Below the pieces are notes generated by a model, which worked only from the letters and a program-made list of their open reading frames with translations, made no database searches and had not been told where the DNA came from. Source: Streptomyces hainanensis (GTDB taxonomy: Bacteria; Actinomycetota; Actinomycetes; Streptomycetales; Streptomycetaceae). From it: a stretch of DNA of 32,727 nt. The stretch's first letter is position 1, and every line of letters begins with the position of its first letter. The stretch spans positions 1-32,727 of the forward strand of contig NZ_SMKI01000019.1 in assembly GCF_004348415.1 (NCBI RefSeq), written 5' to 3'. A program made the position numbers and the translations under genes. Shown here one piece after another: positions 14,871-23,241 of this stretch.

Positions 14871-16506
14871 CGGCACGTCCGGCGGCACGCCCCGAGAAGA
14901 GGCAGCCGCCGAGGAACGTGCCCTCCAGCGAGCGGTAGCCGTGCACCCCGCCGCCGCCGAACCCGGCGGCCTCGCCGGCCGCGTACACGCCGGGCAGCGG
15001 CTCGCCGGCGGCCGTCATGACCCGGGACGACAGGTCGGTCTCGAGCCCGCCCAGGGTCTTGCGGGTGAGGACGGAGAGCCGGGCGGCGATCAGCGGCCCG
15101 GCCTTGGGGTCGAGGAGCGCGTGCGGCGGCGCCACCCGGGCCAGCCGCTCGCCGCGGAAGCCACGGGCCCGGCGGATCACCACGGCCTGCGGGTCCCGGC
15201 CTTCGTCCGCGGTGATCTCCCGGTCCCTGGTCTCGATCACGCGCCGCAGCGCGGCCGCGTCGATCAGCTCCGTGCCCGTCACCCGGTTCATGCCGCGGGC
15301 CAGCTCCGCGACGTCGTCGGCGACGACGAAGTCGGCGCCCCGGTCGAGGAACGCCCGCACCGGGCCCGGGATGCCGGAGCGGATCCGGCCCAGCACCTCG
15401 AGCACGCGCTTTCCGGTGAGGTCGGGGTTCTGCTCCGAGCCGGAGAGCGCGAACTCCTTCTCGATCACCCGCCGGCTGAGCACGAACCAGGTGTACTCGT
15501 GCCCGGCCCCCCTGATGTGTTCGAGCGCGCCGAGGGTGTCGGCGCCCGGTACGTGCTCGGCGGGCAGCCGGCGACCGGCCGGGTCCAGCCAGAGCGAGGA
15601 GGGGCCGGGCAGGACGCGGATGCCGTGACCGGCCCAGACCGGGTCCCAGTTGGCGATGCCCTCGGTGTAGTGCCACATCCGGTCACGGTTGATCAGCCGG
15701 CCGCCGGCGCGTTCGGCGACGCCCAGCATCAGGCCGTCCACGTGCGCGGGCACGCCGGTCAGCATCCGCTCCGGCGGAGTGCCGAGCCGCTCCGGCCAGT
15801 TGGCGCGGACCAGGTCCCCGTTGCCGCCGATGCCGCCCGAGGTGACGATCACGGCCTGGGCGCGCAGCTCGAAGGTGCCGGCCGCCTCACGCGAGCTGGC
15901 CGTGCCGCGCGGCGCCGAACTGGGCGTCAGCACCTCGCCGGTGACGGTGTCGACGACGCCGCCGGTGCGGCCGAGGCCGGTGACGCGGTGCCGGAACCGG
16001 GTTTCGACCAGGCCGCGTTCCTCGGCGGCACGCAGCCGCCCGACGAACGGTTCGAGGACGCCGGGCCCCGTCCCCCAGGTGATGTGGAAGCGGGGCACCG
16101 AGTTGCCGCGACCGCTGTCGTCGCCGCCGCCGCGCTCGGCCCAGCCGACGACGGGAAAGATCTTGATGCCGCGCTCGCGCAGCCAGGCGCGCTTCTCGCC
16201 GGCGGCGAACTCCACGTACGCCTCCGCCCAGCGGCGCGGCCAGCGGTCCTCGCCACGGTCGAAGCCGGCGGTGGCGAGCCAGTCGCGGAGCGCGAGTTCG
16301 TGGCTGTCGCGGATGCCGAGGCGCCGCTGCTCGGGGGAGTCGACGAGGAAGAGGCCGCCGAACGACCAGTGCGCCTGGCCCCCGAGGGACGCCTCCGGCT
16401 CCTGGTCGAGCAGGATCACCCTGCGCCCGGCCTCGGTCAGTTCGGCCACGGCGACCAGCCCGGCGAGGCCGGCGCCGATCACGATGACATCCGCGTCATA
16501 ACCCAT
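14854..16506 (-). CDS. FAD-binding dehydrogenase (fumarate reductase/ketosteroid dehydrogenase-like flavoprotein)
   Basis: 550 residues starting MGYDADVIVIGAGLAGLVAVAEL, with the dinucleotide-binding GAGLAG at 11-16 and an acid at the end of the second strand (RVILLDQE). Further family landmarks are SLGGQAHWSFGGLF, FHITWGTGPGVLEPF, VIVTSGGIGGNGDLVRANWPE, and the C-terminal FAD-contact block GVYAAGEAAGFGGGGVHGYRSLEGTFLGGCLFSGRAAG. The length and layout match the FAD-binding dehydrogenase group related to 3-ketosteroid-1-dehydrogenase and flavocytochrome c; the substrate is unknown. No ribosome site precedes the ATG. TACATT (minus strand, 16514-16519) lies exactly seven bases before it, so the mRNA may be leaderless. 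The reading frame stays open far upstream, but that stretch is low-complexity and not coding. Confidence 0.9.
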   Translation of the reverse strand: MGYDADVIVIGAGLAGLVAVAELTEAGRRVILLDQEPEASLGGQAHWSFGGLFLVDSPEQRRLGIRDSHELALRDWLATAGFDRGEDRWPRRWAEAYVEFAAGEKRAWLRERGIKIFPVVGWAERGGGDDSGRGNSVPRFHITWGTGPGVLEPFVGRLRAAEERGLVETRFRHRVTGLGRTGGVVDTVTGEVLTPSSAPRGTASSREAAGTFELRAQAVIVTSGGIGGNGDLVRANWPERLGTPPERMLTGVPAHVDGLMLGVAERAGGRLINRDRMWHYTEGIANWDPVWAGHGIRVLPGPSSLWLDPAGRRLPAEHVPGADTLGALEHIRGAGHEYTWFVLSRRVIEKEFALSGSEQNPDLTGKRVLEVLGRIRSGIPGPVRAFLDRGADFVVADDVAELARGMNRVTGTELIDAAALRRVIETRDREITADEGRDPQAVVIRRARGFRGERLARVAPPHALLDPKAGPLIAARLSVLTRKTLGGLETDLSSRVMTAAGEPLPGVYAAGEAAGFGGGGVHGYRSLEGTFLGGCLFSGRAAGRAAARAV

Positions 16507-17203
16507 GCGGGCCAATGTATCCCCGGCCGAGCGGGCGGTCGGCCGGAGCGCCGCCCGCCCGGCCCGCCGAAGGCGGGGCCCGGCGGGCCCGGGGCCCGCG
16601 ACCAAGCCGGGGCATTGCCCCGGACCCCGCCGGGAGAATCGGTGCGGAGGCCGGAGGGCCGTGGCGCCGAAGGTCAGGCCCCGGCCACGCCTCCGGCGGG
16701 CCGGAGGCCGCGGGCCGCCGCAACCCCTGCGCGAGCCGGGGCGGAGGCGGGCCCCGGCCGCGCCTCCGGCGGGACGGGCGTAGCCGCCGCCCCCCGAAGG
16801 ACCCCACGTCCCTCCCGGCGCCGGCCGGCTGCCGGAGGCCGGGCTGGCGCCAACCCCGCCGGTGGCGAGGACGTTGTCCAGGGCGGCGCCTCGGACCGTC
16901 CGGCGGGTCCGGGGCGAAGGCGCCCCGGCGACGGACCCCACGTCGTTCTCGGCGCAGACCACCGGCCGTGAGGCCGGGGCACCGCCCCGGGCCCGGGCAG
17001 GAGGCCCGGGCTCCGCCGCAGGCGAACCGACGGGCCGGAGGCCCGGATCGGTCCGGCGTCGAGATCGGGGGTACCGCCCCGGGACGAGGCCCGGGGCCAC
17101 GTCAGGGCCCATCGGCCCTGAACAGGGCCCAGGTCCCGCCGAAGCCGCCCCGGAGCCGGCCCGGAGACCCTGGCCCCGGCCCCGGCCATGAGGCCGGGCC
17201 GTC

Positions 17204-17310
17204 AGGCCGGGCCACCGGGCCGGGCCACCGGGCCGGGCCACCGGGCCGGGCCACCGGGCCGGGAACGGGCCGGGCCACCGGCCGGGAACGGGCCGGGCCA
17301 CCGGCCGGGA
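17204..17310. repeat. 13-bp tandem repeat array with longer variant units
   Basis: The unit GGGCCGGGCCACC recurs with exact 13-bp spacing; copies end at 17216, 17229, 17242 and 17255. Two longer variants follow (24 and 23 bp, ending 17279 and 17302), in which GGCCGGGAACG is inserted before the same core. The array then decays into GGGAACGGGGC repeats to about 17360. A period of 13 is not a multiple of three, which argues against a coding repeat. Confidence 0.85.
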
Positions 17311-17617
17311 ACGGGGCGGGAACGGGGCGGCGCCCCCGGCCGGGAACGGGGCGGCGCCCCGGCCTCCGCCGGGGGCGCACGGCGCCACGTCGTGCCGCCG
17401 GCTCCGCCCGCGCAGCGGCGGGGCCGGCTACGGCGCTGCGCACGGCCCCGCCAGGGGCCGTGCCCCGGACTCCGCCGGAGGCGCACGGCTTCGCCGCGCC
17501 GGCGGAAGCGGCACGGCGGCCGCAGGCCGCCGTTGGCCCCCGCCCCGCCGGAGGCGCGGCGCCGGCCGGGGCCGGGCCCCGAACACCGGTGGCCGGACCG
17601 TCGGGCAGCCAGCGCAG

Positions 17618-17641
17618 CGTCGTCGCGTCGTCGCGTCGTCG
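17618..17641. repeat. Three 8-bp tandem repeats directly after the amylase stop codon
   Basis: CGTCGTCG occurs three times in a row (17618-17625, 17626-17633, 17634-17641), followed by a partial CGTC that runs into the complement of the amylase TGA stop (17644-17646). It is a short microsatellite in the 3' untranslated end of the amylase gene. Confidence 0.8.
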
Positions 17642-17643
17642 CG

Positions 17644-20292
17644 TCACCGCAGGTAGGGGCCCGCCTCGCCGATGCGGCCCGGGGCGGTGTTGGGGCCGCC
17701 GAGGTCGAGGACGTAGACGCGGAGGTTGCCCTTGCCCGGCGCCGGCACGCTGAGGGTGCCGGCGGTGACCTGCCGGGTGTCGCCGGTGACGGCGTCGACG
17801 TAGGTGCCGTTGGGGACGCCGGTGAAGGTGGCGCCGCCGGAGACGGTGACCAGGGCGAAGCTGTCGACTCCGGTGGCCTGGTCGGTGTAGCGGCGTTTGA
17901 AGGCCATGTCGCCGCTGACGCCCTCCGTCGAGTACTGGCCCATCTGGAGGGCCGGGATCTCCCTTCTGATCTGGTTGAGCCGCTGCACGTGCCGGACCAG
18001 CGGCTGCCGCAGCGTCTCGGCGACCGGTCCGCTGGCCTCGGCGACCTCGCCGAAGTCGGTGACCGTCAACTCCCCCGCCACGTGGTCGCCGTAGTAGGCG
18101 CGGCCGGTGGTGGCCAGGGGGCAGCTGGGGCCGCAGTCGATCCGCTGCCCGGCCTGGAACTCGATCTCCGAGCCGTAGTAGAGGGTGGGGATGCCGCGGA
18201 ACGTCCACATCAGCGACATGTTCTCGGCCCAGGCGTCGGTGCCGCCGGCGTAGCGGTTGCCCGACTTGTTGGGGCCGTAGTCGTGGCTGTCGACGTAGAC
18301 GACGTTGAAGGTCGCGTCGTTGGTGGAGTCGTCGGAGTCACGGCCGTTGTGGAACGCGTTGGGCGCGTCCCCGAAGTTCATGTGCATCCGCATGTCGATG
18401 ATGTTCATCCCGGAGAACCGGTCGCGGTCCGGGGCGTGGTAGCTGTTGCCGCGCAGGAAGGCGTTGTCGGTGGTGGGCTGGCCGGCCGGGCCGATGGCCT
18501 GTTCCTCGGTGTACTCCTCCAGCACGGCGGTGGCGTCGTCGGGGCTGTAGTCGCGGCGCGGCTGCCAGGTGAAGAACTGTGCCGAGTGGTTGACCGAGCC
18601 GCGGTTCCACTTGTCGTTGACGAAGGCGGCGACCTCGCCGAAGACGAAGAAGTTCTCGGCCCGTTCGGCGCCGAACCGTTCCTCGACGCGGTCGTACATC
18701 GCGGGCAGGAAGTGCCGGGTCCACATGACGCGTGGTATGTGCACGGCCGTGTCGAGCCGGAAGCCGTCGACGCCCATGTCGATGAACCGGTTGTAGGCGC
18801 CGATCAGGTGCTGCTGGACGCGGGCGTTCTCGGTGTTCAGGTCGGCCAGGTCCTCGTGGAGCCAGCAGCTTCTGGAGTCCTCGCCCTCCCAGTTGCCGAT
18901 CCAGCAGCGGTGGTAGGTGTCGGCGGGGAAGAGGGAGTTGGTGGGGGCGGGCCACTGGCAGTTGTAGAGCGTGTAGCCCTCGGGGCTGCGACCGCCGGTG
19001 GGTGTGCCCCAGTTGGGGCACCCGTTGCCGGCCGGCTCCCCGGTCGACCACAGGTCGCCGTTGTAGGGGCGGCCGTTCTCGTCCTCGTCGAGGGGGTCGT
19101 AGGCGCGCCCGGCCTCGGGGGTGTCGTAGTACCAGTCCCACTGCTCGTCCTGGACGCCGTAGACGGTGGGTGTGTAGAGGCCGTTGGCGCCCCAGCGGGA
19201 GCTGTGGTTGTAGACCACGTCCTGGTAGATCTTCATGCCCATCGCGTGGGCGGCGTTGATCAGGTCCTGGTAGGTGGCGCCGGTGGACTCCAGGCGCGGA
19301 TCGACCTGGTAGAAGTCCCAGCCGTGGTAGCCGTGGTAGTCGTAGTCGGAGCGGTTGAGGACGACCGGGGTGATCCAGACGGCGGAGAAGCCGAGGGCCT
19401 TGATGTAGTCGAGCCGCTCGATCAGCCCCTTGAAGTCGCCGCGGAACATGGGGTCGTCGTAGTTGGCGTTGCCGGAGCGCTCGTGCTGGCTGCCGCCCCG
19501 GTTGTTGGCGCTGTCGCCGTCGAAGAAGCGGGCGGTGAGGACGAAGTAGATCGGATCCTGGCGGGGGTCGGTGCCCAGCGGCTCGCCGGGCTCGGCCGCG
19601 GGCGGCGCGTCGCCGGTGGTGACGGTGACGGCGGCGGAGGGCGCCGAGAGGTTGCCGGCGGCGTCGCGGGCGGTGACCTGGTACGCGTACGCGGTGCGCT
19701 CCTCCAGGCCCTGCTCGGACCAGACGGTGGAACCGGTGTCGGCGGTGCGGTCGCCGCGGCTCCCGCCGGTGCGGGTGATCCGGTAGCCGGTCACGCCGAC
19801 GTCGTCGGTGGCCGGCTCCCAGCCGAGCACGACGCCGGTGCCCTCGACGCGGACCGTCAACCCGCCGGGGGTGGTGGGCGGTTCGGTGTCGGGCACGTAA
19901 TCGGCGCAGGGGTCGCCGGTCGAGACGACGCCGTCCCGGACGGTGATGTCGCCCGTGCCGAGGCGGTAGTTGGCGCCGTTGTTGTTGTCCCAGGTGCCGG
20001 CGCCGTTGTTGAAGGTGGCCTGGAGGCCGGACGCGGTGCCGAGGTCCACGGTCCGCTGTACCCAGCCGGGGCACGCCTCGGCCATCCGCACCCCCGGCAC
20101 GGTGGTCCACGCGCCGCCGTCCGGGGCGTAGTGCAGGTAGTGGGCGCTCCAGTTCCTGGACGCCGTGTAGTAGCTGACGGTCGCGGTGGAGCTGGCCTGG
20201 ACGGGCTCGCCGGCCGCGACGGGGCTGGCGGTGAGGGCCAGGACGACGGCGAGCAGGGCCAGGATCGGGTGTTTCCGGTGTCGGGGTCTCAT
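17644..20292 (-). CDS. Secreted alpha-amylase, CBM25-FnIII-GH13
   Basis: 882 residues. The signal peptide is MRPRHRKHPILALLAVVLALTASPVAA (cut near 27). A starch-binding CBM25 module spans about 35-122 (VSYYTASRNWSAHYLHYAP, WDNNNGANYRLG). A fibronectin type III domain spans about 140-226. The GH13 catalytic domain spans about 245-790 and has region I DVVYNHSS, nucleophile D514 in GVDGFRLD, proton donor E553 in FVFGEVAAF, and the third acid D671 in YVDSHDYG. A C-terminal beta domain of about 90 residues follows. It should hydrolyse alpha-1,4-glucans outside the cell to maltooligosaccharides. The ATG has AAGGAG about 12 nt upstream, slightly far. The gene is monocistronic with an inverted-repeat operator candidate upstream. 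All catalytic residues are present. The catalytic domain has long insertions (for example GRSPEGYTLYNCQWP), which fits its large size. Confidence 0.95.
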   Translation of the reverse strand: MRPRHRKHPILALLAVVLALTASPVAAGEPVQASSTATVSYYTASRNWSAHYLHYAPDGGAWTTVPGVRMAEACPGWVQRTVDLGTASGLQATFNNGAGTWDNNNGANYRLGTGDITVRDGVVSTGDPCADYVPDTEPPTTPGGLTVRVEGTGVVLGWEPATDDVGVTGYRITRTGGSRGDRTADTGSTVWSEQGLEERTAYAYQVTARDAAGNLSAPSAAVTVTTGDAPPAAEPGEPLGTDPRQDPIYFVLTARFFDGDSANNRGGSQHERSGNANYDDPMFRGDFKGLIERLDYIKALGFSAVWITPVVLNRSDYDYHGYHGWDFYQVDPRLESTGATYQDLINAAHAMGMKIYQDVVYNHSSRWGANGLYTPTVYGVQDEQWDWYYDTPEAGRAYDPLDEDENGRPYNGDLWSTGEPAGNGCPNWGTPTGGRSPEGYTLYNCQWPAPTNSLFPADTYHRCWIGNWEGEDSRSCWLHEDLADLNTENARVQQHLIGAYNRFIDMGVDGFRLDTAVHIPRVMWTRHFLPAMYDRVEERFGAERAENFFVFGEVAAFVNDKWNRGSVNHSAQFFTWQPRRDYSPDDATAVLEEYTEEQAIGPAGQPTTDNAFLRGNSYHAPDRDRFSGMNIIDMRMHMNFGDAPNAFHNGRDSDDSTNDATFNVVYVDSHDYGPNKSGNRYAGGTDAWAENMSLMWTFRGIPTLYYGSEIEFQAGQRIDCGPSCPLATTGRAYYGDHVAGELTVTDFGEVAEASGPVAETLRQPLVRHVQRLNQIRREIPALQMGQYSTEGVSGDMAFKRRYTDQATGVDSFALVTVSGGATFTGVPNGTYVDAVTGDTRQVTAGTLSVPAPGKGNLRVYVLDLGGPNTAPGRIGEAGPYLR

Positions 20293-20347
20293 GTCGGAGC
20301 GGCTCTCCTTGCCAACTGGCAGGCCGGTGGGGGGTGGAGTGCTGCCG

Positions 20348-20373
20348 TGCAAGAACTTGCGAAACTTCTTGCA
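20348..20373. promoter_or_regulatory. Nested inverted repeats upstream of the amylase gene, candidate maltose-regulator operator
   Basis: TGCAAGAA (20348-20355), ten bases, then TTCTTGCA (20366-20373) is a perfect inverted repeat. Within it GCAAG-AA-CTTGC (20349-20360) is a second palindrome. The site lies about 55-80 bp upstream of the amylase ATG at 20292. Streptomyces amylase genes are known to be controlled by LacI-family MalR/Reg1 proteins acting on TGCAAG/CTTGCA-type repeats. The match here is by eye, so the assignment is tentative. Confidence 0.6.
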
Positions 20374-20475
20374 GAGTAGCGACGGATCCGTCGGCCGTGA
20401 ACCAGCCGCGCAGGACGGCTTCTGGCCGCCGAAAACCGGGTGCGGGACCTCGGCGCGGTGGTGTGTGATCGGGAC

Positions 20476-21342
20476 ATGGCGATGGAGACGGGCACCCCGG
20501 GCGTGGACGGTCTCGGCGAGGCGGTGGCCGCGCTGCGGGAGTGGCAGGACGACGGGGCACCGACGCAACTGCATCCGGGCGATCTCGGCTGGTTCTGGCG
20601 GTCGGGCGCGGCGGCGACGGCCGCGGCGGTCAGGACCTGGCGCCGGCGCGGGCGGCTGCTCGCCGTCGGACTGCTCGACGGCCCTGGGCTGTTGCGGCTC
20701 ACGACGGCGCCGGACGCCCGGCGGGACGCGGAGTTGGCGCGGCGGTTGGTCGAGGACCTGTCGGAGCCGGCGCGCGGGGTCCTGCCGCCGGGGAGGGCGT
20801 ACGTCGAGGCGCCCGCGGACGCGCTGGTCCAGGAGTTGCTGCGCGACGCCGGCTGGGGGACCGACGAGCCGTGGACGCCGCTGCGCCGCGATCTCGGGGA
20901 GCCGGTGGCGGACCCGGGCGTGCGGATCGAGGTGATCGCACCCGAGCGGGCGCACGTGCGGGCCGCCGTCCAGCGGGCGGCGTTCGACGGGTCGACGTTC
21001 ACGGACGAGCGCTGGCACGCGATGGCGGCCGGCCCGGCCTACGCGGACGCCAGGTGTCTGGTCGCCCACGACGGCCGGGGGGAAGCGGTGGCGGCCGTGA
21101 CGGTGTGGTCGGCGGGGCCGGGGCGGCCGGGGCTGGTCGAACCGATGGGCGTGCACCGGGAGCACCGAGGCCACGGCCACGGCACGGCGATCTGCCTGGC
21201 CGCGGCGGCGGCGCTCCGGGAGCTCGGCGCGTCGAGCGCGCTGGTCTGCACCCCGAGCTCCAACGTCGCGGGCGTCGCCGCCTACGCGTCGGCCGGTTTC
21301 CGGCGCCTCCCCGAGGTCCGCGACCGGCGCCGGGACGGGTAG
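20476..21342 (+). CDS. GNAT-family N-acetyltransferase
   Basis: About 288 residues from the ATG at 20476 (MAMETGTPG); an ATG six bases later is equally possible and neither has a clear ribosome site. The C-terminal half is a complete GNAT domain. It begins VRIEVIAPERAHVRAAVQRAAF and has the acetyl-CoA pyrophosphate loop MGVHREHRGHGHGTAICLAAAAAL (V-x5-R-G-x-G-x-G type), with a final NVAGVAAYASAGF helix as in most members. The N-terminal half (about 1-140) looks like a degenerate GNAT or accessory domain. The substrate is unknown. The gene is divergent from the amylase and followed by the DUF202 pair 43 bp later. Confidence 0.85.
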   Translation: MAMETGTPGVDGLGEAVAALREWQDDGAPTQLHPGDLGWFWRSGAAATAAAVRTWRRRGRLLAVGLLDGPGLLRLTTAPDARRDAELARRLVEDLSEPARGVLPPGRAYVEAPADALVQELLRDAGWGTDEPWTPLRRDLGEPVADPGVRIEVIAPERAHVRAAVQRAAFDGSTFTDERWHAMAAGPAYADARCLVAHDGRGEAVAAVTVWSAGPGRPGLVEPMGVHREHRGHGHGTAICLAAAAALRELGASSALVCTPSSNVAGVAAYASAGFRRLPEVRDRRRDG

Positions 21343-21385
21343 CGGGAGGCGCACCCGGGCCCGCCCCATCAGGCAGACTCGTCAT

Positions 21386-21772
21386 GTGATCGGACGAATG
21401 TGGCGGGCGGTGCGTCTGTGGTTCGCGCCGTGGCGGGTGCGGGAGGAGGGTGTCACGCCGGACTACCGGTTCTCGTTGGCGAACGAGCGGACGTTCCTGG
21501 CGTGGCTGCGGACCGCCCTCGCGCTGGTGGCCGGCGGGATCGCCGTCGACCAGTTCCTGACCGATCTGGCCTGGGGGCCACGCGTGGCGGTCGCCGCGCT
21601 GCTGCTGGCCGGCGGCGGGTTGTGCGCCGTGCGGGCCGTGAACCACTGGGTCCGGTCGGAGCGCGCCATGCGGCGCGGCGAGGATCTGCCGATGAGCCGG
21701 TTCCCCGCGCTGCTCGCGGTCGGGACGCTGGTGACCGCCGCGGTGGTCATCGTGGCCGTGGTGCTGAGCTGA
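21386..21772 (+). CDS. DUF202 / YidH-type membrane protein
   Basis: 128 residues from the GTG at 21386 (MIGRMWRAVRLWFAPWRV). It has the DUF202 signature FSLANERTFLAWLRTALALVAGGIAVDQF followed by two more hydrophobic segments (VAVAALLLAGGGLCAVRAV and ALLAVGTLVTAAVVIVAVVLS), giving three membrane helices as in E. coli YidH. There is no ribosome site; CAGACT lies six bases before the GTG, which fits a leaderless transcript. Its stop overlaps the ATG of a second DUF202 gene. The function of the family is unknown. Confidence 0.88.
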   Translation: MIGRMWRAVRLWFAPWRVREEGVTPDYRFSLANERTFLAWLRTALALVAGGIAVDQFLTDLAWGPRVAVAALLLAGGGLCAVRAVNHWVRSERAMRRGEDLPMSRFPALLAVGTLVTAAVVIVAVVLS

Positions 21773-22095
21773 TGGGCGCGGCGCCGGTGGCACGCGATCC
21801 CGGGGCGCAGCCGGAGCGGACGCGGCTGGCCTGGCGGCGGACCACGCTGGCGTTCGCGCTGGTGGTGGTGCTGGCCGGCCGGACCCTGATCACCGAGGGG
21901 GACGGCGGCCCGGCCGCAGTGGTGGGGGTGGCCGGGGCCGCCGTGGCGTGGGTGGGGTTCCTGGCGCTGGCGCACCGCAGGATGCGGGCGCTGACCGGCC
22001 GCCGGCCGGCGGCGGCCGGCGGCACGGTGCTGGCGGCCGCCGGCGTGGTGCTCGCCGTGGCGGCGCTGCTCGCGCTGACGCTCAGCGCAGGGTGA
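21772..22095 (+). CDS. Second DUF202-type membrane protein
   Basis: 107 residues. The ATG shares its A with the preceding TGA stop (TGATG at 21770-21774), so the two genes are translationally coupled. It has a shorter version of the DUF202 core (GAQPERTRLAWRRTTLAFALVVVLAGRTLITEG) and two further hydrophobic segments (AVVGVAGAAVAWVGFLALAHRRM and GTVLAAAGVVLAVAALLALTL). Adjacent dissimilar DUF202 proteins are common in actinobacteria and could form a hetero-oligomer (inference). Its last 14 bases overlap the 3' end of the convergent sugar-dehydrogenase gene. Confidence 0.87.
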   Translation: MGAAPVARDPGAQPERTRLAWRRTTLAFALVVVLAGRTLITEGDGGPAAVVGVAGAAVAWVGFLALAHRRMRALTGRRPAAAGGTVLAAAGVVLAVAALLALTLSAG

Positions 22096-23161
22096 CGACG
22101 TGCACCCCGTCGCGGCCCTGCGGGGCGCCGGCGCTGTCGCCGTTGCTGGTGGAGAGCCAGAGCGCCGTGCCGCCCGGCACGGTCGCGACCGTGCGGAGTC
22201 GGCCGAGCTGCCCCTGGTAGTACGCCTGCGGGGTGCCGGCCTCGGTGCCGTTCAGCGGGATCCGCCAGAGCCGCTGGCCGCGCAGCGCGGCCAGGTAGAG
22301 CGCGCCGTCGGCGTAGGCGAGGCCGCTGGGGGACGCCTCGGCGGTGCTCCAGGTTCGCCGGGGGTCGGTCATGCCGGCGCGGCCGCAGACGCCCTCGCAG
22401 ACCGGCCAGCCGTAGTTGGCGCCCTGCGTGATCAGGTTCAGCTCGTCCCAGGTGTTCTGGCCGAGTTCGGCGGCCCAGAGCCGCCCGGCGGCGTCCCAGG
22501 CCAGGCCCTGCGGGTTGCGGTGGCCGTAGGAGTAGACGTGGTTGCCGAACGGGTTGCCGGGGGCCGGGGCGCCGGTGGTGGTGAGGCGGAGGATCTTGCC
22601 GTTGAGCGACTGGGTGTTCTGGGCCAGGCCGGTCTGCTGGGCGTCGCCCGTGGTGGCGTAGAGGTGGCCGTCGGGGCCGAAGGCGAGCCGGCCGCCGTTG
22701 TGGTAGGTGGCCCTGGCGATGCCGGTGAGGATCGGCTGGTAGCCGCCGATCGCGGTGCCGTCGAAGGTGAGGCGGGCGATGCGGTTGTCGCTCGCCGCGG
22801 TGTGGAAGACGTAGAAGGCCCGGTCGGTGGCGAAGTTCGGCGAGACGGCGAGGCCGAGCAGTCCGCCCTCGCCGCCGCTGACGACGTTCGGCACGGTGCC
22901 GACGACGGTGCGGGTGCCGTTGGGGGCGAGGCGGACGACGCGGTGGGTGTCGCGCTCGGCGTAGAGCGCGGAGCCGTCCGGCAGCCAGTCCATGCCCCAG
23001 GGCACGGACCAGCCGGTGGAGAGCTGGCTGATGGCCGCCGGCGCGGAGAGCGGCGCGGGCGCGGCCGGCGGCGTCGCCGCGGGGGCGGCGCCGAGTAACG
23101 CGGCGACCAGGCCGGTCGCGGCGAGCGCGGTGCCGAGTCGGCGGAGCGTGCGGGCGTGCAT
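22082..23161 (-). CDS. Secreted PQQ-dependent sugar dehydrogenase-like beta-propeller (GSDH family)
   Basis: 359 residues starting MHARTLRRLGTALAATGLVAALLGAAPA, a signal peptide. The mature protein is a six-bladed propeller of the soluble glucose/sorbosone dehydrogenase type: WGMDWLPDGSALYAERDTHRVV (55-76), GEGGLLGLAVSPNFATDRAFYVFHTAA (98-123), YHNGGRLAFGPDGHLYATTGD with the probable catalytic base H154, YSYGHRNPQGLAWD (about 210-223), and ELGQNTWDELNLITQGANYGWP. The ATG at 23161 follows GGAGG by seven bases. Oxidation of an aldose or a similar substrate with PQQ outside the cell is the family role; many actinobacterial members have no known substrate. The gene tail overlaps the DUF202 gene by 14 bp. 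Confidence 0.9.
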   Translation of the reverse strand: MHARTLRRLGTALAATGLVAALLGAAPAATPPAAPAPLSAPAAISQLSTGWSVPWGMDWLPDGSALYAERDTHRVVRLAPNGTRTVVGTVPNVVSGGEGGLLGLAVSPNFATDRAFYVFHTAASDNRIARLTFDGTAIGGYQPILTGIARATYHNGGRLAFGPDGHLYATTGDAQQTGLAQNTQSLNGKILRLTTTGAPAPGNPFGNHVYSYGHRNPQGLAWDAAGRLWAAELGQNTWDELNLITQGANYGWPVCEGVCGRAGMTDPRRTWSTAEASPSGLAYADGALYLAALRGQRLWRIPLNGTEAGTPQAYYQGQLGRLRTVATVPGGTALWLSTSNGDSAGAPQGRDGVHVVTLR

Positions 23162-23241
23162 GGAAACCTCCGGATGCTTGGCGGGACGGTGTTCACGGCG
23201 GATCTTCGGGCCAGCCCCCACGCGTCACCGATCCCACCACT

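Larger units (their letters stand above)
16507..17643. repeat. 1.1-kb gene-free, extremely GC-rich region of hairpins and short repeats
   Basis: All six frames are nearly open here, but every translation is Pro/Arg/Ala/Gly low-complexity sequence without a domain, so I read it as non-coding. It contains many perfect hairpins. CCGGGGCA-T-TGCCCCGG is at 16607-16623. GCCTCCGGC-GG-GCCGGAGGC is at 16689-16708. CCGGGGC-ACC-GCCCCGG is at 16974-16990. The self-complementary GCCCGGGC occurs twice, five bases apart, at 16991-17011. The 12-mer GGACCCCACGTC is repeated at 16799-16810 and 16933-16944. A 13-bp tandem array follows at about 17204-17310. The region separates the FAD dehydrogenase from the amylase and may hold termination signals for upstream transcription. 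Confidence 0.7.

Noticed and set aside
14854..17388. Extension of the FAD dehydrogenase frame to about 844 residues
   Set aside because: The added N-terminal part is Pro/Arg/Gly low complexity from the repeat block. The FAD motif GAGLAG starts 11 residues after the ATG at 16506, which is where the family begins.
16507..17643. CRISPR array or repeat-protein gene in the repeat block
   Set aside because: Repeats are short, directly adjacent and of uneven length with no unique spacers. A 13-bp period does not keep a reading frame.
17188..20379. Very long open frame of about 1063 codons on the plus strand opposite the amylase
   Set aside because: It is a shadow caused by high GC at third positions. 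Its translation is Val/Gly/Asp repeats without a domain, while the minus strand encodes a complete GH13 enzyme.
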